From NCBI GenBank assembly GCA_947479815.1, contig CANKAT010000028.1, positions 1-34,441 on the forward strand: a stretch of DNA of 34,441 bases, written 5' to 3'. Below the pieces are notes generated by a model. The model worked only from the letters and a program-made list of their open reading frames with translations. It ran no database searches and was not told where the DNA came from. Source of the stretch: Sphingobacteriaceae bacterium. GTDB taxonomy: Bacteria; Bacteroidota; Bacteroidia; Sphingobacteriales; Sphingobacteriaceae. Below are positions 1 to 7,953 of the stretch, in pieces; position 1 is the stretch's first letter, and each line of letters opens with the position of its first letter. The position numbers and the translations under genes were made by a program.

Positions 1-1
1 A

Positions 2-316
2 ATGGATATGCTAGGTGTTTCGGAACAAACACTCAGTAATTTTGGAGCTGTAAGTGAAGAAACTGTTATAGAAATGGCTAATGGTGCTAAATCTAACTAT
101 AAATCTGATTATTCAATATCAGTAAGTGGAATTGCTGGCCCAAGTGGAGGAAGTACAGAAAAACCAGTCGGTACAGTCTATATTGCTGTATCTGGAAAAA
201 CAAAAACGATCAGTAAAAAATTCACTTTTGGAAATAAAAGGATCCAAAATATCGAAAGATCAGCAATCAGTGCCCTGACCTTGCTTTTTAAATTACTAAA
301 AGAGGAGCAGGCTTAA
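2..316 (+). CDS. CinA C-terminal domain / nicotinamide-nucleotide amidohydrolase, 5' truncated by window edge
   Basis: This is the last 104 or so residues of a CinA/PncC-type protein; the reading frame is open to the left edge, so the true start lies outside the window. The PncC domain hydrolyses nicotinamide mononucleotide to nicotinate mononucleotide in pyridine-nucleotide salvage. The visible part has the family signature GAVSEETVIEMANGA followed by VSGIAGPSGGS and KPVGTVYIAV, matching the conserved TGIAGPGGGS...KPVGTV block of PncC. I cannot tell whether the full protein carries the N-terminal molybdopterin-binding-like domain of long CinA proteins. It ends 51 nt before the E2 gene on the same strand. 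The family is secure; the exact architecture is unknown. Confidence 0.88.
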   Translation: MDMLGVSEQTLSNFGAVSEETVIEMANGAKSNYKSDYSISVSGIAGPSGGSTEKPVGTVYIAVSGKTKTISKKFTFGNKRIQNIERSAISALTLLFKLLKEEQA

Positions 317-326
317 GTTTAATTTT

Positions 327-334
327 TAATTTTG
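327..334 (+). promoter_or_regulatory. Possible -7 promoter box for the E2 gene
   Basis: TAATTTTG matches the Bacteroidota -7 consensus TAnnTTTG and lies 33 nt before the ATG at 368. No TTG is present at the usual 17-23 nt upstream distance, so the match is half a promoter only and the gene may instead be read through from the CinA gene. Confidence 0.35.
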
Positions 335-367
335 CGCTGAGTTTACCAATTCTTAAAATAATCGACA

Positions 368-1717
368 ATGGCTTTATATGAATTAGTGCTTCCCAAAATG
401 GGTGAAAGTGTTGCTGAGGCTACCATTATAAAATGGGTAAAGCAAGCTGGTGATCTGATCGAAATTGATGAATCTGTTTTGGAAATTGCTACAGATAAAG
501 TTGATTCAGAAGTGCCTTCGCCAGTAGCTGGAAAGCTTATTAAGCTTCTTTATAAAGAAGAAGATGTAGTTCAGGTTGGTGCGGTTGTTGCTGTAATTGA
601 AACTCAAACTGATTCTGAAGCACAAGTTGAAATTTCTATACAAGAACCTGAAGAAACAAGGGTTGAGGAAATTATTCCTGTTGATGTATCAATAGAAAAC
701 ATCAATATTCCCGAAGTAAAAGATGAAATTACGTTAGATAAAACTAAATCTGTCGACTTTAACACTACAGATCGTTTTTATTCGCCATTGGTAAAAAGCA
801 TGGCCGCCGAAGAAGGAATTTCCCTTTCAGAATTGAATTCCATTAATGGAACTGGTTCAGAAGGTCGCGTAACCAAGCAAGACGTATTAGATCATATTAA
901 AATAAATAAAACACAAGATAATTATACACTTCCAAGTCAAAAAGGCATTTCAGAGCCAGCAGAAGCTTTAACTTCAAAGCTTTCAAGTCCTGTTACTTCA
1001 GTTTCTGGAGGAGATGAAATTATTGAGATGGATCGTATGCGTAGGCTTATTGCCGATCACATGTTAATGAGCAAGCAAACCTCTGCACATGTTACTTCAT
1101 TTGTTGAAGCTGATGTGACCAATATGGTGAAATGGAGAGAACGTGTTAAGAGTGGATTTGAAAAAAGGGAAGGAGAAAAGATCACATTCACACCGATTTT
1201 TATTGAAGCGGTTGCAAAAGCCATTAAAGATCTGCCTATGATTAACATTTCAGTAAATGGAACTCAGATCATAAAAAAACTGGATATTAATATTGGTATG
1301 GCAGCAGCTCTTCCAAGTGGAAATTTGATCGTGCCGGTAATCAAGAATGCAGATCAATTGAATCTACTTGGATTAACAAAAACTGTAAATGATCTTGCCA
1401 CTCGTTCTCGTCAGTCAAAATTGAAACCTGATGAAACTCAGGGCGGAACATTTACCCTGACCAATATTGGAACTTTTGGTAATGTCATGGGAACTCCGAT
1501 TATTAATCAGCCGCAAGTAGCTATACTCGCTATAGGAGCCATAAAAAAGAAACCAGCAGTAATTGAAACTGAATATGGTGATGTTATTGCCATCAGGCAT
1601 ATGATGTTCTTATCTCTTACCTATGACCATCGGGTGGTTGATGGTTCTTTAGGAGGATCTTTTGTTCGCAAAGTTGCTGATTACCTTGAAGCCTGGGACA
1701 TTAACAGAGAAATATAA
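368..1717 (+). CDS. Dihydrolipoamide acyltransferase (E2) of a 2-oxo acid dehydrogenase complex
   Basis: This is the E2 core subunit of a 2-oxo acid dehydrogenase complex, which moves the acyl group from the lipoyl arm to CoA. The 449-residue protein has the three expected parts. A lipoyl domain covers about residues 2-78, with the lipoylated Lys44 in the ATDKVDSEV motif. An E1/E3-binding domain covers about 138-177 (SPLVKSMAAEEG...GRVTKQDVL). The catalytic domain runs from about 216 to the end, with the active-site motif DHRVVDG at 420-426. An acidic, Pro-containing linker joins the first two. No E1 or E3 gene lies beside it, so pyruvate, 2-oxoglutarate and branched-chain specificity cannot be separated here; single-lipoyl E2 proteins of this form are often branched-chain or 2-oxoglutarate types. 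Confidence 0.93.
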   Translation: MALYELVLPKMGESVAEATIIKWVKQAGDLIEIDESVLEIATDKVDSEVPSPVAGKLIKLLYKEEDVVQVGAVVAVIETQTDSEAQVEISIQEPEETRVEEIIPVDVSIENINIPEVKDEITLDKTKSVDFNTTDRFYSPLVKSMAAEEGISLSELNSINGTGSEGRVTKQDVLDHIKINKTQDNYTLPSQKGISEPAEALTSKLSSPVTSVSGGDEIIEMDRMRRLIADHMLMSKQTSAHVTSFVEADVTNMVKWRERVKSGFEKREGEKITFTPIFIEAVAKAIKDLPMINISVNGTQIIKKLDINIGMAAALPSGNLIVPVIKNADQLNLLGLTKTVNDLATRSRQSKLKPDETQGGTFTLTNIGTFGNVMGTPIINQPQVAILAIGAIKKKPAVIETEYGDVIAIRHMMFLSLTYDHRVVDGSLGGSFVRKVADYLEAWDINREI

Positions 1718-1758
1718 TTTTTTTTTATTCTTAATCAGTTAAATTAAATATTCCTGCA

Positions 1759-2436
1759 ATGAAAAGGATCAATGTATTCATTCTGGCCTTGTTAATCATA
1801 CAATTATTCAATAATAAGTTAATTGCACAGACCAATCCTCCTTTTTTCAAGGAAATTGAGGCCTTCAAGAAGATGGATCAAAACAATCCACCAGAAAAGG
1901 GTGCTATTTTATTTGTCGGAAGTTCTTCATTTACTAATTGGAAAGATGTACAGAATTACTTTCCCGAATATGAAATAATTAATCGTGGGTTTGGCGGTTC
2001 AAGTTTATCGGATGTTATTCGCTATGCCCCGGATGTAATTTACCCTTATCAACCTTCCCAGGTGGTTATTTATTGCGGTGAAAATGACTTTACCACTTCA
2101 CAAAACACGAATGCAGATACTGTTCTAAAACGCTTCAGTACATTATTTGCTATGATAAGAAAAGAAATACCCCGGGCTCACATTCTATTTATCTCAATAA
2201 AACCAAGTCCTAGCCGCGCAAAGTATATGCCTGAAATGGTAAGAGCCAATGAATTAATTAGAAAATATCTTAAAAAAAGGCCAAGAACTGGTTTTGTGGA
2301 TGTTTACAACAAAATGCTACTGGATGATGGTAGCCCTATGCAGGATATTTTTTTAAGTGATAAACTTCACATGAATAAAAATGGCTACCTAATATGGCAG
2401 AAGGCTATATACCCTTATTTAAGAAAGAAAGAATAA
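1759..2436 (+). CDS. Secreted SGNH/GDSL-family hydrolase
   Basis: A 225-residue esterase/lipase-like protein of the SGNH hydrolase superfamily. Residues 1-24 form a signal peptide (Lys-Arg start, hydrophobic core, LIAQ cleavage region), so it is probably periplasmic or exported. The superfamily blocks are visible: the nucleophile block FVGSSS around 52-57, the oxyanion Gly block RGFGGSS at 76-82, GEND at 107-110 with the block III Asn, and the DxxH block DKLH at 201-204 giving the catalytic Asp and His. The substrate is unknown; related proteins act on acetylated sugars, lipids or cell-wall acyl groups. It starts 41 nt after the E2 gene and ends facing hom on the other strand. No terminator is obvious in the 71-nt convergent gap. 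Confidence 0.88.
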   Translation: MKRINVFILALLIIQLFNNKLIAQTNPPFFKEIEAFKKMDQNNPPEKGAILFVGSSSFTNWKDVQNYFPEYEIINRGFGGSSLSDVIRYAPDVIYPYQPSQVVIYCGENDFTTSQNTNADTVLKRFSTLFAMIRKEIPRAHILFISIKPSPSRAKYMPEMVRANELIRKYLKKRPRTGFVDVYNKMLLDDGSPMQDIFLSDKLHMNKNGYLIWQKAIYPYLRKKE

Positions 2437-2507
2437 TTACCTGAAAATTTTAAATAAATTGATAGGTATTCTTTTTTAGCTTTCATTAGAATAAATTTAG
2501 TCAAACC

Positions 2508-3731
2508 TTATAACCTTAGCTCATTGAGTTCTTGAAATTTTTCGGTAAGTGCCCCTGCTTGTGCTAAGAATGCACCATCATCTAATATATTTTGTTTCTT
2601 TAAAATCAATTCACTGATCTTAATTCCTCCTAGAATATAGTTAAGATCCATACTTTTATGCTGTTCAGCTATGAATTCAAAGTGAATAGAATTAATCAGA
2701 TCTTCATTATTGTAACGAATGTATACAGGGATAACATGATCATTTTGAAGCTTCAATTTTGAATCCTGATTCAATTTCTTGTATTCATATCGATAATCAT
2801 AACGCAATGCCGCCACATCCGAAAGCACAGCAGAACCGGTAGGATGGCCTCCGGCTCCCTTACCATAAAATAATTGCTGATCTGCAAAGGCTGCTTTCAC
2901 TGACACTGCATTATACTCATTTTCAACATTATACAGGAAATCAGTTTTAGAAACAAGCTTAGGAATAACATACATGGCTAGCTCCTTATCATCTAATTTT
3001 TTAGCTGTAGGAACAAGCTTTATTTTAAGTTGATGCTCTTGTGCAAACTTTAGATCTGCAATTGAAAAATTCTGAATACCAATATTTAAAACGTCTGCAG
3101 GACTTACAAATAAACCATATGCATGAGCTGCGGCAATAATCAGTTTATATTTAGGGTCATATCCTCCTACATCCAGAATAGGATCTTTTTCTGCAAATCC
3201 CAAATCCTGGGCTTGCTTTAAGGCTTCTGAATATTCCAAACCTTCATTGGCAATCTTGGAAAGAATAAAATTCGATGAACCATTAAAAATTCCACTGATA
3301 GAATGCAGCAATTCATTATCATAATATTCCTCCAGATTTCTAATAATTGGAATACTGCCACATACTGATCCTTCATACAACAAGGAAGTACCATACTCTT
3401 GCTGTAGTTCAACTAAATGATCCAAATGCTCAGCGATCATTTTTTTATTCGCAGAAACTACATTTTTGCCGCTTTTTAAAGCCCTGGTAACAATTTCATA
3501 GGCTGCATCAGCATCGTTAATGAGTTCAATAATTGTATTAATCTCTGGGTCATTTAATATGACATCGGCGTTAGTTGTAAATAATGTTTCAGGTAGGCTA
3601 CGTACTTTCTCCGGATTTTTTATTGCAATTTTTCTGATCTCTATATTAAGATCTTTGGTGCTGATAATATCATGTAATCCTTGACCCACAACTCCAAAGC
3701 CAAATAAACCTATGGTTAATCTCTTACTCAT
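2508..3731 (-). CDS. hom: Homoserine dehydrogenase
   Basis: Reduces aspartate semialdehyde to homoserine with NAD(P)H, the branch step leading to methionine and threonine. The N-terminal Rossmann motif GFGVVGQGL is at residues 11-19. The central catalytic region carries SANKKMIAEH and YEGSVCGSIPIIRNL, and then GIFNGSSNFIL and FAEKDPILDVGGYDPKYKL, all typical of the family. At 407 residues it is a monofunctional enzyme without an aspartokinase domain; the C-terminal ~70 residues could be a diverged ACT-like tail, but I cannot confirm that. It is the last gene of the metY-metX-hom unit, 1 nt after the metX stop codon, so the operon supplies both the acceptor (homoserine) and the enzymes that activate and thiolate it. 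Confidence 0.95.
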   Translation of the reverse strand: MSKRLTIGLFGFGVVGQGLHDIISTKDLNIEIRKIAIKNPEKVRSLPETLFTTNADVILNDPEINTIIELINDADAAYEIVTRALKSGKNVVSANKKMIAEHLDHLVELQQEYGTSLLYEGSVCGSIPIIRNLEEYYDNELLHSISGIFNGSSNFILSKIANEGLEYSEALKQAQDLGFAEKDPILDVGGYDPKYKLIIAAAHAYGLFVSPADVLNIGIQNFSIADLKFAQEHQLKIKLVPTAKKLDDKELAMYVIPKLVSKTDFLYNVENEYNAVSVKAAFADQQLFYGKGAGGHPTGSAVLSDVAALRYDYRYEYKKLNQDSKLKLQNDHVIPVYIRYNNEDLINSIHFEFIAEQHKSMDLNYILGGIKISELILKKQNILDDGAFLAQAGALTEKFQELNELRL

Positions 3732-3732
3732 T

Positions 3733-4794
3733 CTATGCTATTTTGTGCAAACTGATTACTGAATTTTCAGAATCTGCATTTTTTATAAAATTTCCAATTT
3801 GTTCAGTTAATATCTCTGTTTCAATTAAAAAGCCATCATGACCGTAAAGAGAATTGAGTTGAGTAAAGCGTGCATGAGGAATGCTTTTAGCTAAAAACTG
3901 CTGTTCTTCAATTGGAAAAAGAATGTCATTCACTATTCCGATCACTAATGTTTTGGCTTGTATTTGTTTTAAAGCATCTTCAACTGAATGTCTTTTTCTG
4001 CCAACATGATGGCTGTCCATTGCCTTGGTCAAATACCAATAACTATAAGCATTGAAGCGATTCACCAGTTTCTCGCCCTGGTAATTCTGATAAGAAGCTG
4101 CCTTGAAATCGTTTATCTTATCGCTATTTTCATCCAACTGTGTTGCAGCGTAGGTTCCATAGGTTCTGTAAGATAGAAGCGCAATACTTCTGGCAACCTT
4201 TAATCCATTACTGCCTCCAGATGGTGTCTGAGTATAAAATGTACGATCTGAAGTGATTGCTAATCGCTGACTTTCATTAAATGCAATTCCCCAGGCTGAA
4301 TGCTGAGCATTTGTAGCTATAAGAACCATTTTTTTAATTCTTTTAGGTTCCAAAATAGCCCATTCCATAGCCTGCTGTCCTCCTAATGATCCACCGATTA
4401 CCAATCCAATTTGAGTCAATCCTAAATGATCTGCCAGTATTTGATGAGATTTTGCAAGATCACGAACAGTAAAATCAGGAAAGGAAAGAAAATAGGGTAG
4501 GCCCGTAGCTTTGTTCAAGCTTAAAGGATTTGTGGTCCCATAATTAGAACCCAAAACATTCGCACAAACAATAAAATGCTCTTTTGGATTAAACAGACAA
4601 TTATCGCCAAAAAGGCCTTTCCACCAATCAAATACATCCGAATTTGCAGTTAGGGCGTGACATACCCATATCACATTATCCTTATTAGTGTTTAAGGTGC
4701 CATAAGTGTGATACTTTATCTCCAGATCTGTGATCTTTTTACCACTCTCCAGATCAAAAGGCTTGGTATGCTTATAAATAGTTACAGTATTCAT
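3733..4794 (-). CDS. metX: Homoserine O-acetyltransferase
   Basis: An alpha/beta-hydrolase-fold acyltransferase that activates homoserine with acetyl-CoA, giving the substrate of MetY. The nucleophile elbow GGSLGGQQAMEWA has its Ser at about residue 136, ANVLGSNYGTTNP is the usual family block, and the C-terminal GHDGFL holds the catalytic His. I start it at the ATG at 4794 (353 aa). An in-frame TTG at 4842 would add 16 residues, but that extension runs through a 32-nt inverted repeat and does not resemble a MetX N-terminus. Acetyl versus succinyl specificity cannot be settled by eye, although the neighbouring metY favours acetyl. It lies 56 nt after metY and 1 nt before hom. Confidence 0.94.
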   Translation of the reverse strand: MNTVTIYKHTKPFDLESGKKITDLEIKYHTYGTLNTNKDNVIWVCHALTANSDVFDWWKGLFGDNCLFNPKEHFIVCANVLGSNYGTTNPLSLNKATGLPYFLSFPDFTVRDLAKSHQILADHLGLTQIGLVIGGSLGGQQAMEWAILEPKRIKKMVLIATNAQHSAWGIAFNESQRLAITSDRTFYTQTPSGGSNGLKVARSIALLSYRTYGTYAATQLDENSDKINDFKAASYQNYQGEKLVNRFNAYSYWYLTKAMDSHHVGRKRHSVEDALKQIQAKTLVIGIVNDILFPIEEQQFLAKSIPHARFTQLNSLYGHDGFLIETEILTEQIGNFIKNADSENSVISLHKIA

Positions 4795-4804
4795 GGTATG
4801 TATA

Positions 4805-4836
4805 AATCCTGCAGGAATAGTTATTCCGGCAGGATT
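4805..4836 (-). repeat. 32-nt inverted repeat (hairpin) between metY and metX
   Basis: Arms AATCCTGC and GCAGGATT flank a second inner pair, GGAA/TTCC, with one C/T mismatch between them, so the RNA can form a long and nearly perfect stem with a small AT loop. There is no T-run after it on the minus strand, so it is not a normal intrinsic terminator. It ends 10 nt before the metX ATG at 4794 and begins 14 nt after the metY stop codon. It could adjust metX translation or protect the metY 3' end. Confidence 0.8.
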
Positions 4837-4850
4837 AATCAATAAATTAA

Positions 4851-6167
<1,317 letters not shown>

Positions 6168-6240
6168 TTAGATATTTTTTTGATAAATGTTTAAAAGAAT
6201 AGAAATTGAGAGTAACTCATCAGGGTATTGTTTAAAATGA

Positions 6241-6260
6241 ATTCAAGAATTATCTTGAAT
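6241..6260 (-). other. Perfect 8-bp hairpin after the leader-peptide stop codon
   Basis: ATTCAAGA and TCTTGAAT flank a 4-nt TAAT loop. The hairpin starts 6 nt after the stop codon of the Cys-rich leader ORF and 85 nt before metY. The stem is AT-rich (two G-C pairs) and the following TCATTTTAAAC is only a poor U-tract, so it is at best a weak terminator. It may instead help position the leader and metY initiation regions for long-range pairing. Confidence 0.55.
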
Positions 6261-6266
6261 AAACAC

Positions 6267-6392
6267 TTAAAAACAACAACAAGGCATACACATACAACAA
6301 TTGAATGTAGATGATGACCAAGAAAGGATTTGGAATTTGGTTTTTATTTCCGCTTGGGGAAATACAGAAACTGCAATTTTTTGTTTTTTCAT
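6267..6392 (-). CDS. Cys/Met-rich leader peptide (41 aa), candidate sulphur-amino-acid attenuator
   Basis: This 41-codon ORF sits between the SAM-I riboswitch and metY. It opens MKKQKIAVSVF, continues with an ordinary polar stretch, and ends N-CCMCMPCCCF-stop. Six Cys (residues 32, 33, 35, 38, 39, 40; all TGT) and two Met (34, 36) make up eight of the last ten residues. An in-frame TAA lies 15 nt upstream of the ATG, within the riboswitch P1 3' strand, so this is the first possible ATG start. It begins 10 nt after P1 and ends 111 nt before metY. There is no signal peptide or membrane segment. Poly-Cys upstream ORFs that respond to cysteine are known from mycobacteria; by analogy I infer that ribosome slowing on these codons reports Cys/Met-tRNA charging to the met operon. 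A small metal-binding peptide is the main alternative. Confidence 0.72.
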   Translation of the reverse strand: MKKQKIAVSVFPQAEIKTKFQILSWSSSTFNCCMCMPCCCF

Positions 6393-6402
6393 TTCAATAT
6401 GT

Positions 6403-6507
6403 ATTTATAGTTTCCCTTTCGGGACAGGAATTGGCACCTTCCCCGAAACCGATCGGGGGGTTGTCAGTGGGTCATAGAGCCTGATCTCTCGCCACTTCTG
6501 TATAAAT
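6403..6507 (-). ncRNA. SAM-I (S-box) riboswitch
   Basis: The minus-strand RNA has the full SAM-I aptamer. P1 pairs ATTTATA (6507-6501) with TATAAAT (6409-6403). P2 pairs GTGG with CCAC around the kink-turn GCGAGAG...CTCTATGA. The P2 loop CAGG is complementary to CCTG in J3/4, giving the known pseudoknot. P3 contains GACAACC...GGTGCC with a CCCCGA-type stem, then the signature AAGGTGCCAATTCC, and P4 is TCCC-GAAA-GGGA. It controls the metY-metX-hom operon. No intrinsic terminator follows P1; the leader ORF starts 10 nt downstream instead, so the expression platform may act on leader translation or through Rho rather than through a classical terminator. Confidence 0.95.
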
Positions 6508-6559
6508 CAATAAAGCAATTTTATTGAAGACAGATTGGTATTGCTACCAAATAATATTT

Positions 6560-6592
6560 CAAATATATAGGGATGTTGGCATTGAAACCAAA
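6560..6592 (-). promoter_or_regulatory. Promoter of the riboswitch-leader-metY-metX-hom operon
   Basis: On the minus strand TTTG (6592-6589) is followed after 21 nt by TATATTTG (6567-6560), which fits the Bacteroidota consensus TTG-N17-23-TAnnTTTG. Transcription would start near 6553, about 45 nt before the SAM-I aptamer, giving a 5' leader of about 400 nt. Confidence 0.7.
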
Positions 6593-6634
6593 TTTAATTT
6601 TTATTCTAAATGTAATCTGTTGATTTACAGTTAA

Positions 6635-7765
6635 TTATTTTTTAATTATTTGATTTAATGCCTGGTTTAAATCTTCAATAAGATCCTCTGAATTCTCCAA
6701 TCCAACAGAAACCCGAATTAAATTATGAGGCGTTTTAGTATCTGGTCCTTCAACAGAAGCTCTGTGCTCAATTAAACTTTCAACTCCTCCTAAACTTGTT
6801 GCCTGAATAAATAATTTAACAGAGTTAACAACTTTACGGGCTTCATCAGATCCACCCTTTACCAGAAAAGATAACATAGCACCAAATCCCTTCATTTGTT
6901 TTTTTGCGATCTCATGACCAGGGTGATTCATTAATCCAGGATAGTAAACCTTTTCAACCAGTTCATGTGAATCAAGAAAATTAGCCAAAATAACAGCATT
7001 CTCATTATGTGCCTTCATTCTATAAGGTAATGTTTTAATTCCTCTAACAGTCAAATAGCAATCAAATGGGGCAGGAACAGCGCCTGAAAGAACCTGTACA
7101 CTTTTTATCTTTTTCCAGAAATCATTATTTTCTTTAGTAGCTAAAGCACCCCCAATCACGTCACTATGTCCGCCGAGATATTTGGTTGTAGAATGCATAA
7201 CTAAATCACAACCTAAATCCAGAGGTCTTTGAAGCATTGGAGTGCTAAAAGTATTATCGCAAACCACCATAATGCCTTGATTTTTTGCAAGGTCAGTAAT
7301 CGCTGTAATATCACAAACTTTTAATAAAGGATTTGAAGGTGTTTCAATCCAGATTAACTTTGTTGTAGGTTTAATTGCATTTTTTATTGCTGTTAAATTT
7401 GATAGATCAACAAAATCTACATCAATAATTCCAGAAAATACCTGCAATAATTGATTACGAAGTCCGTGATACATATCATCAGGGGCAATTAAATGTACAC
7501 CAGGTCCTAAAGCCTGAAATACAGCCCCACCTGCAGCATTTCCTGATGAAAAAGCTGCAGCTTCATCAGCGCCTTCTAATTTTGCAATTACATTTTCCAG
7601 AGATTTTCTGTTTGGATTATCAGCTCTTGAGTAAACAAATCCTCCGGGATATCCACCATCCTCACCACGTTCAAAAGTAGTTGATAAGGTAATGGGCTGG
7701 ATTGCAGCTTTGTTATACTCATCTATTGTATTACCAGCGTGAATAGCGATAGTCTCAATCTTCAT
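6635..7765 (-). CDS. metB: Cystathionine gamma-synthase/lyase-type PLP enzyme
   Basis: A 376-residue enzyme of the trans-sulphuration (Cys/Met metabolism PLP) family. It has FVYSRADNPNR with the Tyr/Arg phosphate-binding pair, Asp170 in VCDNTFSTP, and the PLP Lys195 in HSTTKYLGGHSDV; the length matches MetB, MetC and CGL rather than MetY. MetB joins O-acyl-homoserine with cysteine, while gamma-lyases run cystathionine to cysteine, and the two cannot be told apart by eye. I start it at the ATG at 7765; a TTG two codons upstream is less likely. It is transcribed toward the met operon but lies upstream of that operon's promoter and riboswitch, so it appears to be controlled separately. No strong terminator is seen after it. 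Confidence 0.88.
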   Translation of the reverse strand: MKIETIAIHAGNTIDEYNKAAIQPITLSTTFERGEDGGYPGGFVYSRADNPNRKSLENVIAKLEGADEAAAFSSGNAAGGAVFQALGPGVHLIAPDDMYHGLRNQLLQVFSGIIDVDFVDLSNLTAIKNAIKPTTKLIWIETPSNPLLKVCDITAITDLAKNQGIMVVCDNTFSTPMLQRPLDLGCDLVMHSTTKYLGGHSDVIGGALATKENNDFWKKIKSVQVLSGAVPAPFDCYLTVRGIKTLPYRMKAHNENAVILANFLDSHELVEKVYYPGLMNHPGHEIAKKQMKGFGAMLSFLVKGGSDEARKVVNSVKLFIQATSLGGVESLIEHRASVEGPDTKTPHNLIRVSVGLENSEDLIEDLNQALNQIIKK

Positions 7766-7912
7766 GTTCAATGTATTAAAATATTATATTCTCTTTTATG
7801 GTACCAAGTTAAATAAAGAATAAAAAAGGATTGCTGATTTTACCAATTTATTACAAATGAATGCCTCGGCAATATATTAAATATAAAAATATGCTTTTAC
7901 AAGCAAATGATA

Positions 7913-7940
7913 TTGAATGATCTACAATATTGTACTTTTG
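7913..7940 (+). promoter_or_regulatory. Promoter of mqnE
   Basis: TTG (7913-7915), 17 nt, then TACTTTTG (7933-7940), a full match to the Bacteroidota consensus. The -7 box lies inside the in-frame extension that begins at a TTG at 7930, which argues that translation starts at the ATG at 7954 with a very short leader. Confidence 0.65.
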
Positions 7941-7953
7941 TGCAAATATTATA

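Noticed and set aside
4795-4842. TTG start for metX adding 16 residues
   Set aside because: The extra codons are the 32-nt inverted repeat and do not resemble a MetX N-terminus; the ATG at 4794 fits better.
7930-7953. In-frame TTG extension of mqnE by eight codons
   Set aside because: The extension contains the -7 promoter box TACTTTTG, and the ATG at 7954 gives a normal MqnE N-terminus.
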